A stretch of DNA of 5,128 nt, taken from assembly GCA_029264635.1 (NCBI GenBank), contig JARIAA010000234.1, positions 1 through 5,128 of the forward strand, given 5' to 3'. The DNA comes from Psychrobacter sp. GTDB lineage: Bacteria; Pseudomonadota; Gammaproteobacteria; Pseudomonadales; Moraxellaceae. A model generated the notes under the pieces. That model did no database searches. It was not told the origin of the DNA and saw only the letters and a program-made list of their open reading frames with translations. A program made the translations under genes and the position numbers. Position 1 is the first letter of the stretch, and every line of letters starts with the position of its first letter. This document shows positions 1 to 5,128 of this stretch, piece after piece.

Positions 1-144
1 CGCATGCGTACCCAAGCACAGGCAAAAGGCTACAATCATATCTACGGTTTACGCTTTGAGGTAAGTAACATCAACCAGCTTGGCAGCATGGTCGAAGCTA
101 TCGCTTATGGTACAGCAGTCGTCAGCACTGAACGTCTTAAATAG
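1..144 (+). CDS. YbjQ/UPF0145-like protein, C-terminal part (5' end outside window)
   Basis: The first 144 bases read in frame 1 as 47 codons followed by TAG, with no internal stop. The peptide starts RMRTQAQAKGYNHIYGLRF and ends with GSMVEAIAYGTAVVSTERLK. This matches the end of the YbjQ/UPF0145 family as I recall it: a helix with a QA.A.G pattern, a strand around (V/Y)G(L/I)xF, then a GSM..(V/A)..(Y/S)GTAV strand just before the C-terminus. Members are small, about 100-residue cytosolic proteins sometimes annotated as putative heavy-metal-binding; their function is not established. The family's usual GA.AVVG stretch is here GYNHIYG, so this is a divergent member. The start lies upstream of the window, so total length and operon context cannot be seen. 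The family call rests only on the C-terminal third to half. Confidence 0.68.
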   Translation, partial: RMRTQAQAKGYNHIYGLRFEVSNINQLGSMVEAIAYGTAVVSTERLK

Positions 145-162
145 CGGTTGGTCAATGATGGG

Positions 163-243
163 ATGTCGATAACGCTTACTATTTATACTTTAGTTATGTT
201 CTTGACTGCTGGTATTTTAGTTCGGGTATTTAGCTCAAAATAA
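163..243 (+). CDS. possible 26-residue hydrophobic microprotein (unproven)
   Basis: An ATG 18 bases after the stop of the YbjQ-like gene opens a 26-codon frame ending in TAA. The product, MSITLTIYTLVMFLTAGILV followed by RVFSSK, is a single hydrophobic segment with a short basic tail, as in single-span membrane microproteins. An in-frame TTG at 148 could extend it by five residues. Against it: there is no convincing Shine-Dalgarno site (a GATGGG run abuts the ATG instead of lying 5-9 bases upstream). A T-rich intergenic stretch also yields hydrophobic codons by chance. I recognise no family. It is listed because it is the only coding possibility in the gap between the first gene and the terminator. 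Confidence 0.15.
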   Translation: MSITLTIYTLVMFLTAGILVRVFSSK

Positions 244-303
244 AAGCTCAAGCGGTTAATGGCAATATAGCATCAAATCCTGCTTGAAAAATAGCGATTC
301 GAT

Positions 304-345
304 AAAAAACCTCTAATAGACATAATCGCTGTCTATTAGAGGTTT
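304..345 (-). terminator. intrinsic terminator of the FNT-family gene
   Basis: On the - strand, ten bases past the TAA of the FNT gene, a perfect 15-bp stem (arms 331-345 and 307-321) encloses a 9-base loop (322-330). It is followed by six T residues (complement of 304-309). The outer three stem pairs are A-T pairs that overlap the T run. This is a textbook Rho-independent terminator for leftward transcription. Read rightward, the stem is the same but is followed only by TTT and then mixed bases, so it would be a weaker stop for transcripts coming from the YbjQ-like gene. No other terminator for that gene is visible in 145-303. Confidence 0.9.
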
Positions 346-354
346 ATGTCAATC

Positions 355-1461
355 TTAGCGCCCGCCACTGTTTAATCGCGCTAACTTATCTTGTTTATCC
401 TCTGCACTGTCCTCTTTAGCCTTGGCAATATCAAATAAGAAGCTACGGTTTTTGAGTACCGCTACAAACACCACGCCACCTACCGTATTACCTATTAATA
501 CCACTACTAAAAACAGCAAGTAACTGGGCAGATCGACGTAACTCCCATACATCAAGGCGGCGAATACTTCAATATTGCCGACAATACTATGGTGTAAACC
601 TAAAAATCCAATACTGCCTGTGATAAGGGTAACTAATACGATACGGCTAATCGTATCGCGTGCTGATGTTACAAGCCATGCAGCAACGCCCATCATCCAA
701 CCTGCCAGTACAGCGCTACCAAATATAACCCACCAATCAAACCCCAAAACGTGCTCAGCATAAGCATCAATGTCAGCGACTGTAAACAGTTTCATGTTTA
801 GCCCAAGCCCAATCATTAGCGCGGCAAACAGGCAGCCACCAACAATATTACCTGCAATCACAATGCCCCAAAGGCGCAGCAGTTTGTGTAAGGGTTCTAC
901 CTTATTGAGTACCGGTAAGCTTAATAAAGAGGTTTGTTCAGTAAACAATAGCGACTGACCAATAACGACGATAATAAAGCCTAGTGGATAGAGTAATGAC
1001 GATAGAACCATCGCGTATTGACTGAGTAATACTTCATTTAGCAGCGCAAAAGCAGATAAGATAACGAAAAAGCTAATACCAATCTCAAGCCCAGCGGTAA
1101 AGGCGCTGGTAAATAGGGAGCCCAAAGAGCGATTGAATGTTTCTCTGGCATCGATGAACTGCTCAACTAAAATACTGGCATAACTTTTAGCCTTGCTTAA
1201 ATTGTCATCATTCGCGATCTTTTTGATCGTCTCTTTATCTTCATCACTAAAATCTTCAGGAAAATCCTCATCTTTGAGGTTTTCAGTCGCGTTGTCTTCG
1301 CTTTGCTCCTCGTCATCATCTTCATGCACATTGTCGACTACACCAGGAGTTACGACTAAGTACTCGTCTTTAGGAATCGTCTTAGATGGGTCTGTGTTAC
1401 TGGTTTTTTGATTATTACTGCTTTGATGGTTAGTGTTTTGATCATCAGTATCTTGGGACAC
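355..1461 (-). CDS. formate/nitrite transporter (FNT) family membrane protein, YfdC-like, with long acidic N-terminal tail
   Basis: The 368-residue product has a soluble N-terminus (about 1-110) and six probable membrane segments near 115-141, 148-172, 193-219, 244-265, 271-305 and 314-338. FNT hallmarks are the LFTEQT re-entrant break (172-177), the AGN..GG helix break (203-209), HHSIVGN (290-296) with the central pore histidine at His291, and IGN.VGG (323-329). Motif order and wording resemble E. coli YfdC more than FocA or NirC. As in YfdC, an arginine (Arg196) sits where FocA has its pore-mouth lysine, by my alignment from memory. FNT proteins are pentameric inner-membrane channels for small monovalent anions; the substrate here is unknown. 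The start is GTG: no ATG lies in frame upstream before a TAA at 1492-1494, and the next Met is residue 151, inside a membrane segment. A weak GTGAG lies about six bases upstream. Residues 1-30 are rich in N, Q, S, T and D; about 46-76 are strongly acidic. It ends at a strong terminator and appears monocistronic. Confidence 0.9.
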   Translation of the reverse strand: MSQDTDDQNTNHQSSNNQKTSNTDPSKTIPKDEYLVVTPGVVDNVHEDDDEEQSEDNATENLKDEDFPEDFSDEDKETIKKIANDDNLSKAKSYASILVEQFIDARETFNRSLGSLFTSAFTAGLEIGISFFVILSAFALLNEVLLSQYAMVLSSLLYPLGFIIVVIGQSLLFTEQTSLLSLPVLNKVEPLHKLLRLWGIVIAGNIVGGCLFAALMIGLGLNMKLFTVADIDAYAEHVLGFDWWVIFGSAVLAGWMMGVAAWLVTSARDTISRIVLVTLITGSIGFLGLHHSIVGNIEVFAALMYGSYVDLPSYLLFLVVVLIGNTVGGVVFVAVLKNRSFLFDIAKAKEDSAEDKQDKLARLNSGGR

Positions 1462-1547
1462 GGTAAGCTCACTATTTATGGGGTAATGACTTTAAGGGTG
1501 ATTTGATCTTTCGATAGAATCTATATTCCATCATGTGACTATCGTCT

Positions 1548-1553
1548 ATTATA
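1548..1553 (-). promoter_or_regulatory. candidate -10 box for the FNT gene
   Basis: The complement of 1548-1553 is a perfect TATAAT, which would start transcription near 1541 and leave a leader of about 80 bases before the GTG. At 16-18 base spacing, the -35 positions (around 1570-1577) fall in a TTGTTG repeat whose complement (CAACAA) does not resemble TTGACA, and there is no extended TG motif. The call therefore rests on the -10 match alone in AT-rich DNA. Confidence 0.25.
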
Positions 1554-1626
1554 TTTAGAGTTAAGCCTATTGTTGTTGTTGATTGTTTAATAGCGCTTAT
1601 TCAAACTTTATAAATTGCCTTAGCAT

Positions 1627-1656
1627 CTAACAAAATCCTGCTATCTGCGTTAAAAT
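1627..1656 (+). promoter_or_regulatory. candidate sigma-70 promoter for valS
   Basis: CTAACA at 1627-1632 (four of six against TTGACA) and TAAAAT at 1651-1656 (five of six against TATAAT) are separated by 18 bases. Transcription would begin near 1663, giving a leader of about 69 bases before the ATG. An alternative pair is TTGTTT at 1583-1588 with TTTATA at 1607-1612. Neither is strong, and the choice between them is inference. Confidence 0.27.
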
Positions 1657-1731
1657 CAACGTATCAATTATTTCGTCTGGTTTTGTACCATTCTTTTGAC
1701 CCCATTCATTATTAATAAAGACCATTCTATT

Positions 1732-4695
1732 ATGAGCAATACTAATACTAATACTAAGACTAAGACTAAGACCAACCTGACCCAATCGATTCAAGCCGCC
1801 CTAAGCCAACTAGAAAACGCCTACAATCCAAGTGAGGTCGAAGCTGGTATGTATCAGGGCTGGGAGGATAGTGGTTATTTTAAGCCAAGCTTCGATAAAG
1901 ACGAGTCGTTCTCTATTGCATTGCCGCCGCCGAATGTTACAGGATCCTTGCACATGGGGCATGGCTTTAATAACGCTATTATGGATGCGCTGACTCGCTA
2001 TCATCGCATGGATGGCGATAATACCTTGTGGCAGCCGGGCACTGATCACGCGGGTATCGCGACCCAAATGGTCGTTGAACGTCGTCTGGAGGCGCAAGGG
2101 ATCAAACGCCGTGATATGAGCCGTGAAGACTTCATCGATAAAGTGTGGGAGTGGAAAGAGGAGTCGGGCGACAATATTACCCGTCAGATTCGCAGGCTTG
2201 GCAGCTCGGTCGATTGGTCGCGTGAGCGCTTTACCATGGATGATGGCTTGTCTAATGCCGTTAAAGAAGTGTTCGTGCGTTTGTTCGATGAAGGTCTTAT
2301 TTATCGTGGTAAGCGCCTTGTTAACTGGGATCCAAAATTCCAAACAGCGTTATCGGATTTGGAAGTTGAAAACCATGATGAAAAAGGTAGCTTGTGGCAT
2401 TTTCGCTACTATTTTACCGACAAAGACGTCACTACCCAAGACGGTAAAAACTATCTGGTCGTCGCCACCACACGTCCTGAAACTTTGCTGGGTGATACTG
2501 CAGTCGCTGTCAATCCAAAAGATGAACGTTATGAGCATTTGGTTGGCAAAACCATTACCTTACCAATTACGGGCCGCGTGGTTCCTATCGTTGCCGATGA
2601 TTATGTCGAAAAGGACTTCGGTACGGGCGTGGTTAAGATCACCCCTGCGCACGACTTTAACGACTATGAGATTGGTCGTCGTCATAGCTTGCCACTGATT
2701 AATATCTTGGATGAGCGCGCCAATATCTTAGCCGAGATGGAGGTCTATACTGATCTGCAAGTCCGTGAGCCTGCACTTGAGACGACGCCATCTGAGTATG
2801 CAGGCCTTGAGCGTTTTGCTGCTCGTAAACACCTTGTGCAACAAGCGACGGATCAAGGCTGGCTAGAAGACATCGAGGACTATGAGCTTAAAGCCCCACG
2901 CGCTGAACGTGGTGGCGCGATTATTGAGCCGTTTTTGACCGATCAGTGGTATGTCGCTATGAATAAGCTGTCGCAGCCCGCGATTGATGCAGTCGAAGAC
3001 GGCCATATTGAATTTGTCCCCGCTCAGTACAAAAACATGTATATGGCATGGATGACTAACTTGCAAGACTGGTGCATCAGCCGTCAGCTGTGGTGGGGGC
3101 ATCGTATCCCTGCATGGTATGACGACGCAACTGGTGAGATTTATGTCGCGCGCGATGAAGCGGAAGTGCGTAGTAAGTATAACTTAAGCGACGATATAAA
3201 ACTGCGCCAAGATGACGACGTACTTGATACGTGGTTTAGCTCAGGCTTGTGGACGTTTAGTACGCTGGATTGGGCAGATCCCAATGCGGATCCGCGCGTG
3301 CTTGAGACCTTTCACCCAACCAGCGTGTTGGTCACGGGTTTTGATATTATTTTCTTTTGGGTCGCCCGCATGATTATGCTGACCCTGCATTTTGTGAAAA
3401 ACGAAGACGGCAGCCCGCAAGTACCGTTCAAAACCGTTTATGTGCATGGTTTGGTACGTGATGGCAATGGTCAAAAGATGTCCAAGTCGAAAGGTAATGT
3501 CTTAGATCCTATCGATTTGATCGATGGCATTGATTTGGAGGCGCTGGTCGAAAAACGCACCAGCAACATGATGAATCCAAAAGATGCGGCTAAAATCGAG
3601 AAGCAAACGCGTAAAGAATTTCCCGAAGGCATACCAGCCTACGGTACGGATGCACTGCGCTTTACTTTTACCTCGCTTGCTAGTACGGGTCGCGATATCA
3701 ACTTTGATCTTAAGCGTGTCGAGGGCTATCGCAACTTCTGTAATAAGATTTGGAACGCTAGCCGCTTTGTCCTCATGAACTGTGTGGATAGCGAAGGCAA
3801 TGCCAAGCCCATCGACGAAAGCGCCAATCCTGACGTGTGGGAGTTGCCCGAAAAATGGATTATGAGTCGTCTGAACTCCAGTATTAAAGACATTCATCAG
3901 CATTTTGCCCAGTATCGTCTCGATATGGTGAGCCAAGATATCTATGAGTTTATCTGGAATGAATACTGCGATTGGTACGTTGAGCTTGCCAAAGCCAGCC
4001 TCAATGATGACACGGTGACGGATGAGCGCAAAGCACAAATCCTCTATGTACTGCTGCACGTCCTTGAGACTTCGATGCGCTTTACTCACCCGATTATGCC
4101 GTATCTGACTGAACAAATTTGGCAAACTATCGCGCCATTACTAGGTCGTAAAAACACGGATAGCATCATGGTCGCTGACTATCCACAAACCGATAATGCC
4201 CAAATCAGTGAGCAAGTCGAAGCGGATATGGCGTGGCTGCAAGAGCTTATCGCTAGCGTCCGTAATATCAGAGGCGAGATGAAACTCGGTAACGCGGTAC
4301 GTCTGCCAGTACTCCTACAAAACATCTCAGATGAGGAAGACGCGCGCCTATCACGTATCAAAAACCAGTTTAAGGCGCTTGCCAAAGTTGAGAGCTTAGA
4401 GATACTACAAGACGGCGATGAAGTACCATTGTCATCATCAAGCATGGTTGGGCAACTGCGCGTCCTCGTACCGATGAAAGGACTGATTGATCCAACCGCT
4501 GAGCTAAATCGTCTCGGCAAATCCTACGAGAAGCTACAAAAGCAAGCCGAAGGTATCTCACGTAAGCTAGGTAATGAAGGCTTTACCAGTAAAGCGCCTG
4601 CGGAAGTAGTTGAAGTTGAGAAGGCTAAACTGGCTGAGTTGGAAGGGCAGCTTAAGACTATGACAGGGCAGATGGAAGCGTTAGAAAACTTATAA
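1732..4695 (+). CDS. valS: valyl-tRNA synthetase (ValRS), class Ia
   Basis: The 987-residue cytosolic enzyme charges tRNA-Val and hydrolyses mischarged Thr-tRNA-Val. The catalytic Rossmann fold carries the HIGH motif as HMGH (74-77, after PPPNVTGS) and KMSKS at 582-586. Active-site stretches WWGHRIP (454-460), DTWFSS (499-504) and GFDIIFFW (536-543) are intact. The CP1 editing domain between them has TTRPET (246-251) and KITPAHDFND (302-311). These match the editing residues I recall from Thermus ValRS at a constant offset of 32 (Arg248, Thr251, Lys302, Thr304, Asp308, Asp311). The anticodon-binding helical domain begins near NFCNKIWNASRF (668-679). A C-terminal coiled-coil arm covers about 918-987. 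The body aligns with E. coli ValS (951 residues) throughout, but the E. coli start corresponds to about residue 28, so a 27-residue N-terminal extension is present. The ATG at 1732 is preferred to the in-frame TTG at 1696, which lacks a ribosome site. Even the ATG has only a weak AAAGA about ten bases upstream. Confidence 0.98.
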   Translation: MSNTNTNTKTKTKTNLTQSIQAALSQLENAYNPSEVEAGMYQGWEDSGYFKPSFDKDESFSIALPPPNVTGSLHMGHGFNNAIMDALTRYHRMDGDNTLWQPGTDHAGIATQMVVERRLEAQGIKRRDMSREDFIDKVWEWKEESGDNITRQIRRLGSSVDWSRERFTMDDGLSNAVKEVFVRLFDEGLIYRGKRLVNWDPKFQTALSDLEVENHDEKGSLWHFRYYFTDKDVTTQDGKNYLVVATTRPETLLGDTAVAVNPKDERYEHLVGKTITLPITGRVVPIVADDYVEKDFGTGVVKITPAHDFNDYEIGRRHSLPLINILDERANILAEMEVYTDLQVREPALETTPSEYAGLERFAARKHLVQQATDQGWLEDIEDYELKAPRAERGGAIIEPFLTDQWYVAMNKLSQPAIDAVEDGHIEFVPAQYKNMYMAWMTNLQDWCISRQLWWGHRIPAWYDDATGEIYVARDEAEVRSKYNLSDDIKLRQDDDVLDTWFSSGLWTFSTLDWADPNADPRVLETFHPTSVLVTGFDIIFFWVARMIMLTLHFVKNEDGSPQVPFKTVYVHGLVRDGNGQKMSKSKGNVLDPIDLIDGIDLEALVEKRTSNMMNPKDAAKIEKQTRKEFPEGIPAYGTDALRFTFTSLASTGRDINFDLKRVEGYRNFCNKIWNASRFVLMNCVDSEGNAKPIDESANPDVWELPEKWIMSRLNSSIKDIHQHFAQYRLDMVSQDIYEFIWNEYCDWYVELAKASLNDDTVTDERKAQILYVLLHVLETSMRFTHPIMPYLTEQIWQTIAPLLGRKNTDSIMVADYPQTDNAQISEQVEADMAWLQELIASVRNIRGEMKLGNAVRLPVLLQNISDEEDARLSRIKNQFKALAKVESLEILQDGDEVPLSSSSMVGQLRVLVPMKGLIDPTAELNRLGKSYEKLQKQAEGISRKLGNEGFTSKAPAEVVEVEKAKLAELEGQLKTMTGQMEALENL
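1738..1773 (+). repeat. hexanucleotide tandem repeat in the 5' end of valS
   Basis: Six consecutive 6-base units follow the start and Ser2 codons: AATACT three times, AAGACT twice and AAGACC once. They encode (Asn-Thr)3(Lys-Thr)3, residues 3-14 of ValS. Because the unit is a multiple of three, gain or loss of copies changes the length of the tail without shifting the frame. The change from AAT to AAG units suggests one third-base substitution that then spread by unit duplication (inference). Confidence 0.95.
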
Positions 4696-4711
4696 CATTT
4701 AGGCTAACATC

Positions 4712-5023
4712 ATGGGTAGAATAGAACATAAGTATTATGCATTTGAGTGGGATGATGCAAAAAACTTAAGTAATCAAAAAAAGCATGGCTTGTCGTTTGA
4801 AACTGCTGTGAATGCTTTTTTTGATGAGCATTGTTTGACAGCAATGGATGTTGTCCAAGATGGTGAACAACGCTGGAAGACACTAGGACAAGTTGATGGT
4901 GCGATGGTATTGTTTATTGGACATGTCATTTTTGATGAGAATGAAGAGCGGGAGGTTATTCGCTTAATAACCGCCCGTCAAGCTACAAAAGATGAGCAGA
5001 GAGGATATTATGCCAATTACTAG
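4712..5023 (+). CDS. brnT: BrnT-family toxin of a type II toxin-antitoxin system
   Basis: The 103-residue product has the BrnT layout: FEWDDAKN at 11-18, KHG at 24-26 followed by a SFE.A helix start (28-32), DGEQRW at 50-55 leading into a hydrophobic strand pair, and RLITARQAT (84-92) with Glu95 and Tyr99/Tyr100 at the end. BrnT proteins have a RelE-like fold and act as ribonucleases that stop translation; BrnA binds and neutralises them, and the complex represses its own promoter. All framework motifs I know are present, and the length is close to the usual 90-100 residues, so it looks intact. The ATG lies 16 bases after the valS stop, with AGG at 4701-4703 eight bases upstream. The toxin gene precedes and overlaps the antitoxin gene, the normal brnTA order. 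Hand-counted GC is about 40% in 4741-4980 against about 52% in a valS block of equal size, which suggests acquisition by transfer. Confidence 0.92.
   Translation: MGRIEHKYYAFEWDDAKNLSNQKKHGLSFETAVNAFFDEHCLTAMDVVQDGEQRWKTLGQVDGAMVLFIGHVIFDENEEREVIRLITARQATKDEQRGYYANY
4999..5005 (+). promoter_or_regulatory. ribosome binding site of brnA inside brnT
   Basis: GAGAGGA lies four bases before the brnA ATG at 5010 and is the best Shine-Dalgarno match in the window. It is clearly stronger than the sites before brnT or valS. A stronger site for the second gene fits the need of type II modules to make antitoxin in excess of toxin (inference). Confidence 0.75.
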
Positions 5024-5128
5024 AAAATACTATGCCAAAGGTGAAGAACCTATCTTGACACCGCAGCAAAAAGCAGAGCTTGAAGCCTTAAAAGACCGTC
5101 CCATTGACTTGTCTGATGCTCCTGAAGA
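5010..5128 (+). CDS. brnA: BrnA-family antitoxin, N-terminal part (3' end outside window)
   Basis: An ATG at 5010 opens a frame that overlaps the last 14 bases of brnT in another reading frame and runs to the window edge, giving 39 complete codons plus two bases. The visible peptide begins MPITRKYYAKGEEPILTPQQ, continues through a charged helix, and ends RPIDLSDAPE. The (I/P)D.SD.PE motif is characteristic of BrnA (COG3514-type) antitoxins, which use the N-terminal part to wrap BrnT and a C-terminal ribbon-helix-helix-type domain to bind DNA. That DNA-binding part lies beyond the window, so whether the gene is intact cannot be judged. The position directly after brnT, the overlap and the strong ribosome site support translational coupling. 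Confidence 0.88.
   Translation, partial: MPITRKYYAKGEEPILTPQQKAELEALKDRPIDLSDAPE

Larger units (their letters stand above)
1462..1731. other. divergent intergenic region between the FNT gene and valS
   Basis: This 270-base AT-rich stretch separates the two start codons and must hold the promoters of both genes. No tRNA, repeat family or ORF of useful length is visible. The few ATG codons (1478, 1487, 1534) are followed by stops within seven codons. No valine-rich leader peptide precedes valS, so classical ribosome-mediated attenuation of valS is not supported. A small inverted repeat, ATAGA-A-TCTAT at 1514-1524, could be an operator half-pair but is short enough to be chance. Confidence 0.8.

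Noticed and set aside
639..658. Inverted repeat CGATACG-N6-CGTATCG inside the FNT gene
   Set aside because: A seven-base stem within coding sequence with no T run and no other copy in the window; probably a by-product of the local codons.
1193..1411. 72-codon serine-rich + strand frame
   Set aside because: It is the antisense of the acidic tail of the FNT protein; runs of GAT/GAA/GAC codons read backwards give serine codons.
1534..1551. TGTGA in the divergent region as a CRP/FNR-type site
   Set aside because: Only the left half matches; the right half (TCTAT in place of TCACA) is poor, so it is not better than chance.
1678..1698. Hairpin TGGT/ACCA followed by T-rich sequence in the valS leader, as an attenuator
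   Set aside because: The stem has only four pairs, the T run is interrupted, and no leader peptide precedes it.
1696..1731. TTG at 1696 as start of valS, adding 12 residues
   Set aside because: No ribosome site precedes it, the added residues match nothing in the family, and an ATG lies downstream in frame.
1810..2343. 177-codon open frame on the - strand inside valS
   Set aside because: It lies wholly opposite the conserved ValS catalytic region, has no recognisable domain, and is explained by the codon composition of valS; the same holds for the - strand frames at 3502-4125 and 4179-4520.
2123..2698. 191-codon + strand frame in another phase within valS
   Set aside because: It overlaps the ValS frame across its editing domain, and its product shows no family resemblance; a shadow of valS.
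4660..4696. ATGACA (4660-4665) with TATAAC (4691-4696) as a brnTA promoter
   Set aside because: The 25-base spacing is too long for sigma-70, and the start would leave almost no leader before brnT.

Overview
The window fits the chromosome of a gammaproteobacterium, most likely a Moraxellaceae member of the Psychrobacter type. This rests on the close resemblance of its ValS to the E. coli enzyme, the moderate GC content and the gene style. The genus is inferred, not proven.

Layout, left to right. (1) Positions 1-144 hold the last 47 codons of a small YbjQ/UPF0145-like protein on the + strand. (2) A short gap follows; it contains one possible hydrophobic 26-codon ORF, and then a strong intrinsic terminator serving the next gene, which runs leftward. 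(3) Positions 355-1461 on the - strand encode a formate/nitrite-transporter (FNT) family membrane protein of the YfdC subgroup. It has an unusually long, hydrophilic, acidic N-terminal tail and a GTG start. (4) A 270-base divergent intergenic region carries the leaders of both flanking genes; only weak promoter matches can be pointed to. (5) Positions 1732-4695 on the + strand encode valyl-tRNA synthetase (ValS), complete and with all catalytic and editing motifs. Its extra N-terminal leader is written by a six-copy hexanucleotide repeat. (6) Sixteen bases after valS comes a BrnT-type toxin gene, overlapped by 14 bases by a BrnA-type antitoxin gene that runs off the right edge.

Functionally, valS is an essential housekeeping gene, the FNT protein is a probable small-anion channel of unknown substrate, and brnTA is a type II toxin-antitoxin module. 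The module is more AT-rich than valS (hand counts: about 40% GC in 4741-4980 against about 52% in 3061-3300), which fits acquisition by transfer directly behind valS. No terminator is visible between valS and brnT, so the module may receive read-through from valS.

I see no RNA gene, insertion sequence, CRISPR array or clearly novel multi-gene system. The points most worth a second look are the hexamer repeat in valS, the placement of brnTA, and the acidic tail of the FNT protein.
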